Of a stretch of 64,000 nt of DNA, positions 24,386-34,652 are shown in pieces (the stretch's first letter is position 1; every line of letters begins with the position of its first letter). Under the pieces are notes generated by a model that saw only the letters and a program-made list of their open reading frames with translations, was not told the origin of the DNA and did no database searches. The DNA lies in the NCBI GenBank assembly GCA_963971285.1, contig OZ020258.1, positions 11,986,614 to 12,050,613 on the forward strand, written 5' to 3'. Source of the stretch: Astropecten irregularis (lineage: Eukaryota; Echinodermata; Asteroidea; Paxillosida; Astropectinidae). A program made the translations under genes and the position numbers.

Positions 24386-24526
24386 CCAAGCCTAGCCCCA
24401 AGCCTCATTTCGTAAAGGTCCATATACAGCCTCCGTAAATTTAGCCACTGATCGCTGGAGGGCGCTCACTGTATCACGTGACACGGGTTACATCTAATTA
24501 AAGGTAATATCACTATCCAAAACACG

Positions 24527-24887
24527 TTAATGGTAATATCATACATTGGTTTTTATCAAAGAAATACAGATTCATGGGCAAAAAAAATAACAAGACAGAT
24601 ACAGTAACAGTCGTCTGGGAAAATTAATTTAGTCCCATACGGTGCCCACTTTTTGAGAAAACAGTGAAAAACAGCCACAGTATTTCTTAAGTCTTTTCTC
24701 TTTTATTTTTGATCTTTTAAAAGATCAAAAACAATTTCGATATTTGTTTTACTAATTTCTGGATAAATAGACCATTTCAGGGGGAAATATTTTAACGATA
24801 TGTTTCTACCACCACCATCTTCATACACTGAAAGTTATACGTACATCTGTGAAAATTTCTGTTTTGGTGTCCTGATACTACCTTTAA
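24527..24887 (+). mobile_element. Family A TTAA-flanked MITE, copy 6
   Basis: Full interior, with TTAA at both ends. Its left flank (ACTATCCAAAACACGTTAA) is the same as the flank of the copy at 18805, and it follows a broken second A start (AAGGTAATATCAC at 24500). Confidence 0.8.
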
Positions 24888-25790
24888 GTAAGACAAAATA
24901 CTAAGAAATGAATAGCACATGATATTTACCAATTTGTATAAGTCCAATCACGGTATATTTTGTAATTTTCCCTTGAGAGAAAAAAACAACTACCAGATGA
25001 CAACATTCCAGCCTGAAAATAAATCTCTGCTAAATCCGCCGCTGATTATAGTGCAGCTTTTACTTAACAACAAACAAAATGCTAGTAAAACAAAAAAATA
25101 TGTAATTTAGAAGTTCTGACAAGCCCGCGGATTTTTTCATTTTTTTTTTTCATTTTTTATTCAGTCCGAAATGTTTTTAGACGGGACCCATAAAAGTGAA
25201 TGTCCCCGGCCCCCCACACGCGCGGCTCGAGCCCCGCTCAGCCAGAAGTGAAATTCTCGGTGCATTAACTGGAACGGTTTTGTTTTTTTGGTCGTTGTTT
25301 AAGGAAGCGGCATTTATTGTCAACCAATCATCCCTGTAATAGATATACCCATCTACTTATCCCAAATTTGACTTGGAATCAACTGAAATCAAACTGCCGA
25401 ATTAAAAAAAAAAAAAAAAATCAGAGACGCAAAACGACCACCTTTATTCGGAGAATTATAATACTCGAGGAATATGCTATATTATTTTGTATAGCTCTCT
25501 TGCGGTGAATTGCAGCCGGTACGTTTATAATACGCGTGCATGGGGGACTTGTAACTACTTGTGGACTTAACGCAGGCAAATGTTGCCATCACTGGCGTAA
25601 TTTTAGACCTTTGTTTTTACCGACATCACAGAGTCAAGGCCGCCGGTCTCTTCGTCGCTCTTCCCCCGTCCGCCTTTGTCTTGAAGCCCGGTGCCGCGGC
25701 CCTTGCGAGCAATCTTCAACCAGTTATTGTAAAAGCCCTGTAGTAATTTTCTCGGCCAACCTTTTTCTTCTTCTCTTTTTCTTGCCATCT
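24888..25790. other. Non-coding stretch with small GC-rich islands
   Basis: GC-rich patches at 25200-25250 and 25610-25720 within poly-A/T-rich DNA. No supported exon. Confidence 0.4.
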
Positions 25791-26173
25791 TTAAAGGTAA
25801 CTTCATACTTGGTTTTTGTCAAAGAAATTGCAGATTCATTAGCACAAATATCTGGACAGATACAGTAACAGTCATCTGTGAAATTTCCAGTCCCATTATA
25901 ATACGGTGGCCACTTTAATTGTTTACAAAGCAGTGAAAAATTACGCTCACGGTATTTTCAAATCTATTCAAAGGAGTTTTGATCTCCCTGGATCAAAACT
26001 GTTTTTGGTCTTTGGTTTTATACTCTTTTTTGGATAAATACAGCATTTCAGGCAGAAAGATTTAAACAGAATGTTTCTACCATCGTTATCTTCATAGCCT
26101 GTAAGTTATAATATGTAAACATGTGTAGATTTCTGTTTTGGTATGCTATACCAAAGTATGATAGTACCTTTAA
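25791..26173 (+). mobile_element. Family A MITE, copy 7 (diverged)
   Basis: TTAA at both ends. The interior is recognisably A (AATTGCAGATTCATTAGCAC; ATCTTCATAGCCTGTAAGTT), but the central palindrome is altered (GATCTCCCTGGATC). Confidence 0.75.
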
Positions 26174-26465
26174 AGTTAAAGCTTTCGTTCTCTAATATTT
26201 TGAAAGGGTAAACTCAGGGTATACGTGGGATATACACACACATGCCTTGAAAACAATTTCGACCGACGGTATTTTTCTCTCATTTTAGTTTTTAGGAAAT
26301 GCAGATAACTTGGGCCTGTACTCTCACTGGTGTCAAATTTGGCTGGGATTTAGGAAACATATTCTTTTTTACTCATTGAGAAAACATTGATACTTTAAAA
26401 CAGGCGACGTCTGAATTTTGCAGCTTTTTTTCACTGATCTGCCAACAATACTTATACTTATTTGG

Positions 26466-26830
26466 TAAGGTGACCATATTTTGTTGAGATGATCCGGGGA
26501 CAGTGATCCGTGTCCTGATGGGGGAGGGGTATCATTTTGAAACATTTTTGAATCCAGATGGTGCCTACATGCAAAATGGTGGCATCTATGGACATCTTGT
26601 CCAGTTGACATGAGTGGGTTACATACTTACATGTCTTAGGCGGTTGTCTTCGCATACTTCTCTGAAGAATGTATCTTCTTCAGCACAGAATTTTTTTTTT
26701 TTTTAGGACAATTAGAATTTTCGGGGGCATTTCGTCGAATCGGGGACATTTTCGGGGACAATTTTTCATCAGGGACGGCACTGTCAAATCGGGGAGTGTC
26801 CCCGGAAATCGGGGACGTCTGGTCACCTTA
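26466..26830. mobile_element. hAT-like MITE with 8-bp target duplication
   Basis: Inverted ends TAAGGTGACCA / TGGTCACCTTA are flanked by a perfect 8-bp duplication TTATTTGG (26458-26465, 26831-26838). Eight-bp duplications fit hAT-type insertion. The subterminal part is rich in GGGGACA/TCGGGGAC. No transposase frame. Confidence 0.8.
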
Positions 26831-26838
26831 TTATTTGG

Positions 26839-27069
26839 TGTATTTTTGTTTATCCTTTTTTATAGAATATTTTAGTTGGAATATTACTTCAGTGGAAGAG
26901 AAACGGATTGAAAATGATTTTTGGGTTCGTGGCTAGAAATTGTAGGCGTATAAATACATGTGAACACGTTGTAGTTGAAAAAAAAATTGGTAAAGACAAA
27001 TTATCGGCGCAGACAATTTTATTACTGTATTTCCCATTTTGAATTTCACTGAGCAGTAGCTTTATGTAC
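26839..27069. other. Non-coding spacer
   Basis: A+T-rich, with no feature I can support. Confidence 0.4.
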
Positions 27070-27294
27070 TGGGCCAATTTCATAGAGCTGCCTAAGCACC
27101 AAAATCCTTGGTAAATAAAATCAGTATGCCAGCCAAAACTCCTTGTGAATGTTATGCTCCGCAAACAATGGCCGAATTCAAGTCAAAAGCAGTAAACATC
27201 ACAGAAAAATTTGGTTGGTAATCCTGTTTGATCAAAGAAGACTTTTCATGATTAAGCAAATTTGGTGCTTAAGCAACTCTATGAAATTGGCCCC
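27070..27294. repeat. Family C foldback MITE, variant 2
   Basis: GGGCCAATTTCATAGAGCTG at the left, CTATGAAATTGGCCCC at the right. The interior differs from type 1 (AAATAAAATCAGTATGCCAG) but matches 41526-41773. Confidence 0.85.
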
Positions 27295-27955
27295 AGTTAA
27301 AGTGTACAGTGTAAAAAAAAAAAAAATAAGAAAAAGAAATATATAGCCTGTCACACGTACTGCTAGCAAGTTAATTACAGTAGTTACGTTTTTATGACGA
27401 TTTCTCATTGAATGATGGATGGAAGAATTTGGTGTTTGGATAAATGAAAGTGACACATCATAGTTAGAAGCGACCATAAGAACACTGGAGTTACGACGCT
27501 GCGTGGGATCACCGCGGCCTGCGCGCCTTTTCACTGCCGTCGCTCGCAGCTCCAGCACGGCGATTTGTCAGCGAGTGATGGATGGTGTGGTTTGGCCGTC
27601 TTGACACGGCGCACGTAAACGACCGCGGCCCAAGCCTATGATTATACCCGTTGGTAAAATCCCAACGCTGCGTTTATACAGGCCTCGTGTGTTTTTTTTT
27701 CTCGATTACAGTCACAGCGCTGTGAAAAATTCTCCATTAAAAATCTTCAGTTGTTCTTTTTTTCCCATTTTGATAAACCTGAGAAATGCTTTTTGTTTTG
27801 TAATCCCAGGAAAAAGATTGATTCTGCTGTTTATTTAGGGAAAGTTGTATCTTGAAAGCAGCCGTTTTCTCCACATGTTCATGGTTTTCTTCATTGTATA
27901 GCGTTGCGTTAAAAAATGTTTACCTATTTCTTTCAAGTGGGCATTAATTTTACCC
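27295..27955. other. Non-coding with GC-rich island
   Basis: 27480-27630 is GC-rich (GCGTGGGATCACCGCGGCCT, CACGGCGCACGTAAACGACC). No supported exon. It may be a regulatory island. Confidence 0.4.
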
Positions 27956-28334
27956 TTAAAGGGAGCATATAGGATTTGCAAAGATGTGCGTTTTGGCTGA
28001 ATTTGGTTCTTAAACTTCCTTACAGACGTTGTTTCATGTACCTTTTTACACTTTGTTCATCTGGATAGCAGAAATACGGCCGAAATAAAGATGCCCCTCC
28101 GAATCTTTCACGGTTACACACCACGCTTTCGAAATACTATGCTAAATCGTTCGGACGAACGATCTTTTTAAAAGACACTAAATTTTGATTTCCTTGAAAA
28201 ACCCAGCATCTGATGAACCAAGATTTCCCATGGTGACTGTTTGCACTGTTTACGAACTGTTGAGTCCATTTTCTGTCTCAAACTCAATATATTTTTTTGG
28301 AGGCCTTGCAAATCCTGTACTCATGCTTTATTAA
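27956..28334 (-). mobile_element. Family B TTAA-flanked MITE, copy 5
   Basis: Reverse-orientation B copy with TTAA at 27956-27959 and 28331-28334. The latter also starts the next element. Confidence 0.85.
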
Positions 28335-28660
28335 AGGTAAAGTTGATATAAAAGCTGCGGCATGTTTATATAATTAAATTTGTCGTGAAATACAAACAGC
28401 CCTGTTCAATTTTCAGCTCAATTGATCATTGGAAACAGTAGAAAACATGGAAAAAAACAATCGTTACGCGAAATTGTTAGGTAATTATAATTGTGAGGTT
28501 TTGATCTCAGAGATCAAAACTGTTTTGTTTTACTCATTTCTGGATAAAAGAGGACCTATACAGCATTTCAGGCGGAAACATTTTAACGGTATGTTTGTGC
28601 CAGGTCCATCTTTATACCCTGTAAGTTATACGTAAATCTGAGAACATTTCTGTTTGAGTT
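28331..28660 (+). repeat. Family A-prime MITE, copy 4
   Basis: Starts at the TTAA shared with family B copy 5 (AAGGTAAAGTTGATATAAAA). GATCTCAGAGATC centre, then CATTTCAGGCGGAAACATTT and GTAAGTTATACGTAAATCTG. Confidence 0.65.
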
Positions 28661-28676
28661 TCCTGTAGGATATAAC

Positions 28677-28850
28677 CAGTGGCGTCACCAGACTTTTGAG
28701 TCTGGGGGGGGGGGCACAAGGGGGGCACTAGCAATTGTTAGGGGGGGGGGGCACCATTACAATATATATTATTTTTTTTTTCACCAACCCAAATCTCAAA
28801 TGGGGGGCACGCGGGGGGCACGAGGTTTTCCCCCCTTGGCGACGCCACTG
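28677..28850. mobile_element. hAT-like MITE, 174 bp
   Basis: Inverted ends CAGTGGCGTC / GACGCCACTG flanked by a perfect 8-bp duplication GATATAAC (28669-28676, 28851-28858). CAGTGGCG termini with 8-bp duplications are typical of hAT MITEs. The interior is G-run rich (GGGGGGCAC). Confidence 0.85.
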
Positions 28851-28858
28851 GATATAAC

Positions 28859-29578
28859 AAAGTACTCCTGCCATACAAGACAGGCGGCAAATATAAGGAT
28901 ACCTTACGTTCAGTGCACAGTGTGCCAGGAGGTTAAAACAAAAAATTGATATCTCAAAAATTGCCTCCAAAGCAAGGAAAGATAACGAAAAACACATTTT
29001 GTTGAAATATTGTCAATAGGTAATGGAACCCAAGCTGATGATCAGAATGACATGCATAAGCTATACTAAGAAAATATTTAACTCCAAAAAGCTACTTTTG
29101 CAGTATGAATCCATAATTTGGAGTCATAGAGGGGATTTCAGATAATAGAATGATGTCCGAGACACTGGCTTCAAGCAAGCTCAGCTTTCAAAGTTCAACT
29201 TTTTTAGGTGATTATTTGTGGCCGTTTTATGCTATTTTACCTAATTTGGCACCGGACAGTCCAGAATGTCCGTATATGTTTTTTTTTTTAATTTCCATAC
29301 CCCTAAAATGATAACAATGGAATTCTTTTTTCATTTAGTCTTGCAAGCTTCTCACCTCTATAGCTTGGCGTGAGACATGGTTTCAGAGGGTGCATAGGGC
29401 TAGGGAGACCTTTTCAGCTTCCACAAACCAACAGGGAACCCCAGGGGGAAAAGAGTCCCCCACCTTTCCCTACCCCAGTAAAAGAAAAATGATTGCCTTG
29501 AAAGGTCTTCCTTATAGTTAATATAGGATTGTGAATCGGTTTGCGGAAACACCATGTAATATTCCTTCGTAACTATAC
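28859..29578. other. Non-coding stretch
   Basis: A+T-rich, with no supported exon or repeat copy. Confidence 0.4.
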
Positions 29579-29922
29579 TTAAAGGTAATATCATACTTTG
29601 GTTTTTGACAAAGAAATACAGATTCATGGGCAAAAATACCAAGACAGATACAGTAACAGTCATCTGTGAAAATTTCAGTCCCATACGGTGCCCACTTTTT
29701 TAAGAAAACAGTAAAACAAAACAAAAACTGCCACAGTATTCCTTAAGTCTTTTCTCTTTTATTTTTCATCTTTTAAAAGATCAAAAAGATTTTCAGTCGT
29801 TGTTTTACTAATTTCTGGATAAATACACCAATTCAGGTGGAAAAATTTTAATGGTATGTTTCTACCACCACCGTCTTCATACTCTGTAAGTTAAACGTAA
29901 ATCTGTGAACATTTCTGTTTTG

Positions 29923-30053
29923 TAATAAGGAAAGGTTTGCGGAGGCACCATGTATAATCTCTTTAATGGATGTGTGGTTCTGAAAAGAACCGGTGAGAAG
30001 TTGATCTCGACGTTCCGGCCAGTGTACTCTGGCCGTCCTCAGGAGAGTGTGTG
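29923..30053 (-). mobile_element. 131-bp insertion with hammerhead-like motif and histone-type hairpin
   Basis: Inserted into a family A MITE and flanked by a perfect 12-bp duplication ATTTCTGTTTTG (29911-29922, 30054-30065). On the minus strand it reads first a hammerhead-like core (CTCTC + CTGAGGA, stem CGGCCAG...CTGGCCG, then GGAACGTCGAGA) and then a hairpin (GGTTCT TTTC AGAACC) identical in form to histone mRNA 3' stem-loops. Hammerhead motifs of this kind are known in the terminal repeats of Penelope-like retroelements, so this is probably the truncated tail of such an element. The core has G where the second conserved element should read GAAA. Confidence 0.65.
29976..29991 (-). ncRNA. 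Histone-type 3' stem-loop inside the insertion
   Basis: A 6-bp stem and UUUC tetraloop (GGTTCTTTTCAGAACC on the minus strand), followed by ACACATCCA and a purine-rich AAAGAGA. The geometry and loop match the replication-dependent histone mRNA hairpin. Whether it is used is unknown. Confidence 0.55.
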
Positions 30054-30093
30054 ATTTCTGTTTTGGTTTCTTACCAAAGTGTACTACTTTTAA

Positions 30094-30705
30094 TTTCGCA
30101 CTTCTTATTTCGTCGCACTTCTGGTTAGGTCTCAACGTTTCGACTGGCCTGCCCTAGTCATCATCAGGAGATGAGACAAATAATTACCAACTACAATGTG
30201 TAGGTGATGTTGATTGTCATTGTGTTGCTTAGCGTCAAATTAGCAATACAGGGTTGTGGCTACATCATGATTTAAATTGGGCAGCGATGTGTTTGGATGA
30301 TTTTTTTGTGCCTCGGTGAAAATGTTGGCTCTTATGAGATTGACCCTTGGGTCCCGTGGGTGTAAAGATTATGGTGGGTCTTTGTGCGTCCAATCTGTTA
30401 AAGTTAACCACCACATCCCCAAGGGGCCTTGTCAATAAGACGTCTAAGTTATGAAGATTTGTTATTAAGGTAATGCATGGAGCCCTGTATGATTGTATGG
30501 TTCTCAAACAGCCATCCGTAAACGTGCACACTTTCAAATTTTTGATTCGCTGTTTCGTTTCCAGTCCCATGAAGTTGCACCAGCGAAGCAAACTATAATC
30601 TAACCAACTCACAAGAAACCCATTTTCAGAATCATCTCAGACATTCTTACTTCGTCTCAATCAAAGTCATATTCTTACATCAACTTGTCTTCTTTCCCGT
30701 TAAGC
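30094..30705 (-). repeat. Penelope-like element remnant (probable)
   Basis: Contains the hammerhead motif at 30128-30177 and an open minus-strand stretch at 30265-30612 that I could not match to reverse transcriptase or GIY-YIG motifs. The assignment rests mainly on the ribozyme. The boundaries are uncertain. Confidence 0.35.
30128..30177 (-). ncRNA. Hammerhead ribozyme motif, Penelope type
   Basis: Minus-strand order: TCTC (stem I), CTGATGA, stem II GACT...AGTC, GAAAC, GTT then GAGA (stem I partner). Both invariant cores, CUGAUGA and GAAA, are intact. Stem III is only AC/GT, the very short form known for Penelope-type hammerheads that work best as dimers. The predicted cleavage is after GUU at about 30134. 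Confidence 0.6.
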
Positions 30706-30947
30706 AGAGTGTTCACTGTCAGCAATGTCTGTAACATTTTCGTTAACATGTTGCCAAGTTATAAGGCAACACACCTGGGCTACACGACTTTGGGCGATGT
30801 GTACACTAGCAACATTTGGCCAACATGTTTTACCGAGATGTTGCTGCGACATGTTACCCAACTCGTTTTGCTCTGTGTACACTGACAACATTTTCAGCAA
30901 CAAGGTACCTGTGCATCATGTTACCGAAAATGTTGACAGTGTACACA
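30706..30947. repeat. Family E foldback repeat, copy 3
   Basis: AGAGTGTTCACTGTCAGCAA at the left, TTGACAGTGTACAC at the right. It lies 16 bp before the minisatellite. Confidence 0.8.
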
Positions 30948-30963
30948 TTATGTCATCGTAAGG

Positions 30964-31990
30964 ATGGTCATTACCTTGATGCCCCTGGACATTGCCTTGA
31001 TGCCCCTGCATGGTCATTGCCTTGATGCCCCTGGTCATTGCCTTGGTGCCCCTGGTCATTGCCTTGGTGCCCCTGGTCATTGCCTTGGTGCCCCTGGTCA
31101 TTGCCTTGGTGCCCCTGGTCATTGCCTTGATGCCCCTGGTCATTGCCTTAGTGCCCCTGTCCATTGCCTTGATGCCCCTGGTCATTGCCTTGGTGCCCCT
31201 GGTCATTGCCTTGATGCCCCTGGTCATTATTGCTTTGATGCCCCTGGTCATTATTGCCTTGATGCCACTGGTCATTGCCTTGATGCCCCTGTTCATTGCC
31301 TTGGTGCCCCTGGTCATTGCCTTGATGCCCCTTATCATTGCCTTGGTGCCCCTGGCCCGGCCTTGGTGCCCCTGGTCATTGCCTCAGTGTCCCTGGTCAT
31401 TGCCTTGATGCCACTGATCCTCGCCTTGGTGCCACTGGTCATTACCTTGGTGCCCCTGGCCAGTGGTCATTGCATTGGTGCCACTGGTTATTGCCTTTGT
31501 GCCCCTGGCAATTGCCTTGATGCCCCTGATCATTGTCTTGGTGCCCCTGGTCATTGCCTTGATGCCCCTCGTCATTGCATTGGTGCCACTGGTCATTGCC
31601 TTGATGCCCCTCGTCATTGCATTGGTGCCACTGGTCATTGCCTTGATGCCCCTGATCATTGTCTTGGTGCCACTGGTCATTGCCTTGATGCCCCTCGTCA
31701 TTGCATTGGTGCCACTGGTCATTGCCTTGATGCCCCTCGTCATTGCATTGGTGCCACTGGTCATTGCCTTGATGCCCCTGGTCATTGCATTGGTGCCACT
31801 GGTCATTGCCTTGATGCCCCTGGTCATTGCCTTAATGCCCCTGGTCATTGCCTTGGAGTCCCTGGTCATTGCCTTGGTGCCCCTGGTCATTGCCTTGGTG
31901 CCCCTGGTCATTGCCTTGATGCCCCTGGTCATTGCCTTGGTGCCCCTGGTCATTGCCTCGTTGCCCCAGTCCTCGCCTTGGAGTGCCTGT
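30964..31990. repeat. 21-bp minisatellite array, locus 1
   Basis: About 45-50 imperfect copies of a 21-bp unit (TGGTCATTGCCTTGRTGCCCC). Variants fall in blocks, for example alternating CATTGGTGCCACTGG units at 31460-31800. Because 21 is a multiple of three, long frames stay open on both strands (351 codons plus, 210 minus). They have no start context or splice structure and encode only a heptad-like Cys/His/Pro repeat, so they are not annotated as genes. The same unit forms the array in CFAP95 intron 4. Confidence 0.95.
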
Positions 31991-32229
31991 TCAGTGTCTT
32001 GCTCAAAATTAGGCAATAATTATTCCCCAATTAGAATACACACACACAAGTCCAGCATGTGCATTTAAAAGAAATAGACGATTGGAATGAATAATGTCAT
32101 CGTTGTAACTATAGCCAATATTTCATATTGCAGAAATTATAGGAAAATCGAACAAAAGAATTGTATAATTGTTTTTTTCATAAAGAGATTGTTACTGTTG
32201 ATCATGTATAATGTTGCCGATTGTAAAAG
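31991..32229. other. Non-coding spacer
   Basis: A+T-rich; nothing recognised. Confidence 0.4.
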
Positions 32230-32596
32230 TTAAAGGTAATATCATACTTTTGTCAAAGAAATACAGATTCATGGGCAAAAATATCAAGGAAGATACAGTA
32301 ACAGTCATCTGTCAACATTTCAGTCCCATACGGTGCCCACTTTTTGAGAAAACAATGAAAAACGGCAACAGTATTTCTAATCTTAAGTCTTTTCTCTTCT
32401 CTCTTTGATCTTTAAAAGATCAAAAATATTTTGGGTCACTGGTTTTACTATTTTCTAGATAAATACAGCATTTCTGTTAGAAATATAGTAACGGTGTATT
32501 TCTACCAATCCCCTCTTTATACCCTGAAAAGTGATATAGGTAAATCCGTGAAGATTTCTGTTTCGGTATGCTACCAAAGTATGATACTACCTTTAA
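32230..32596 (+). mobile_element. Family A TTAA-flanked MITE, copy 9
   Basis: TTAA at both ends, full interior, shortened central palindrome (GATCTTTAAAAGATC). Confidence 0.8.
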
Positions 32597-34152
32597 CAAA
32601 AACAAACTTGGAAAGGGAGAGGTATTTACGAAAATAGGATAAGAAAAAAAATATCGCAAGAGTTGAAGGACCAGAAAATTGGAATCGACGGAGCGCAACG
32701 AGCGAATTACGGTAATGGTGCGGCCGGCGTGTGGCTCATCCAGCGCGCACGGAGGTAAAAAAAGACCGGGTCGAAGGAACGCCGTCTCCGGCGACAGCTC
32801 GTCACCGTTGGGGCCACGGGGCGCGGCTCACCGCGGTGTTTTGTTTTTTTCGCGTGAAATCGCGCGCGCGCGTGCTCGTGTGGGGTGTATTATCATAATC
32901 GGTACTGTACTCATCATGTCTTCTCGCCGCCCGTAATGAATATTTTATTGTTTGGTCAACAAAATTGCACCGCCGCGCCTAGGGCAAGGCGTGGTACGGC
33001 GGTGTTGTATATAAGCAAGTAAGGGGAGGGGGAGGGGGGGGGGGGGGCTACAGGGGTGGGGCAGCCCCACTCTCTTTCTGGCCCTTCACAAGGTGAACTC
33101 GTGACTTCATGCATGTACGGGCCTGGCCTAGCCTGGGCCCCCTCGGTGCAATGGTTGTTGGTGTCATGACTCCTATACACAGTAATTGAACCAAGCTATG
33201 TAAAATATCTCCCTTCCCCACAGGGCCTATGCATGAGTATAACATCATCTGTAGGCCTATGCGGCTTTTTTAAATTCAGTATCCTTCTTGAGGACATGTT
33301 TCAATTTAATACATTTTTGGCTTTGTTGCACTGATTGGGGGATTTGGTACTATTAGTGGGTCCCAGTATGAACAGTGTGACTTAATTTGTATTCTTGGGG
33401 GTTAAACTTATATGGGCAGTTCCGTAATTATGTCAACCAAATGGTCAAAATTAAAAAAATCGTTAAAATACCTTAATTTTAAATCATATTGAAGGTCAAA
33501 GCATCTAGTTTCTTATAATTAGATGCGTTTTTATCAAACATTCATGTTTTCTCTTTTTTCAGGCTGTAATGACTCAAAATGAGTCAAAATACCAATGTTT
33601 GAGCAAAAAGTACATTTATGATTTTTGTTGCGGATGTACACTCCCAAAAATTCCAAGTTCAATGACCTTGCTCAGAGTCTTCTTTTTATTTCAAACAAAT
33701 AAAAATTACATTTTTTGATAGGTGGTAACTGAGTGTCTCTGTTTGATATGTCTTTACTTTCCACCCCCCTATTCAGTATTCAGAAATGATGAAATTTTAT
33801 CGTTGCGGACGTATAAATTTAATATTTTCACAGTGCACATCCGCAACGTACATCCGCAACAATGAACATTGAGAAATTCTAACCTGAAGGTAAAGGTTGA
33901 GGTTAATTTCTCTGTTGGTTTTCTTTAGTTTGGTTCCTCTTCCAAACAAAACTATCACTTTCGATCAAAGGTCTGTACACTTCAGAGCAATTGTGATGAA
34001 AACGCAAGCACCTGAAAAATTACACTTTCTGTGAATACGTCCGCAACGGTTTTTTTTTTGTGATGTGCTGCGCAAACCGAGAATGGGATTGGAATAAAAT
34101 GTTCAGGTTTTATACTTCTATCGGAGATACTTAAAATGCAACTGCTCAAAAT
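32597..34152. other. Non-coding; GC-rich island and TTGCGGAYGTA motif cluster
   Basis: 32690-32890 is GC-rich (ending in an alternating CGCG run). A poly-G tract lies at about 33028-33048. Between 33620 and 34050 the motif TTGCGGAYGT occurs about five times in both orientations (near 33627, 33803, 33838, 33850, 34036). No supported exon. Confidence 0.45.
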
Positions 34153-34652
34153 CCAAAAGCCTGGGCAATGTATGAGACTGAAATTTTCACAGATGACTGA
34201 ACTTTACTGTATCTGTCTTGGTATTTTTGCCCATGAATATGTATTTCTTTGATAAAAACCAAAGTATGATACTACTCCTTTAAAGGTAATATCATACATT
34301 GGTTTTTGTCAAAGAAATGCAGATTCATGGGCAAAAATATCAAGGGAAATACAATAACAGTCATCAGTTTTTCTGTGAAAATTTCAGTCCCATACGGTGC
34401 CAACTTTTGGAGAAAACAGTGAAAAACGGCCACGGTATTTCCTAAGTCTTTTCTCTTTTATTTTTGATCTTTTAAAAGATCAACAAGATTTTCGGTCGTT
34501 GTTTTACTAATTTCTGGATAAATACACCATTTCATGCGGAAAAATTTGAACAGTATGTTTCTACCACCACCATCTTCACACTCTGTAAGTAATAGGTAAA
34601 TCTGTGAACATTTCTGTTTTGGTGTCTTACCAAAGTATGATACTACCTTTAA
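34153..34652. mobile_element. Family A half copy followed by full copy 10
   Basis: 34153-34283 is a reverse half copy ending CCAAAGTATGATACTACTCC plus TTAA. The same TTAA (34280-34283) starts a full forward copy ending at TTAA 34649-34652. Confidence 0.8.

Larger units (their letters stand above)
29579..30093 (+). mobile_element. Family A MITE, copy 8, split by a retroelement-like insertion
   Basis: TTAA at 29579-29582 and 30090-30093. The A interior runs to about 29922 and resumes at 30054 (GATTTCTGTTTTGGTTTCTT). The 131-bp insert between is a separate entry. Confidence 0.85.

Noticed and set aside
30964..32019. 351-codon open frame (and 210 codons on the other strand) in the 21-bp minisatellite
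   Set aside because: The unit length is a multiple of three, so frames stay open by construction. There is no splice structure, and the sister array drifts out of frame.
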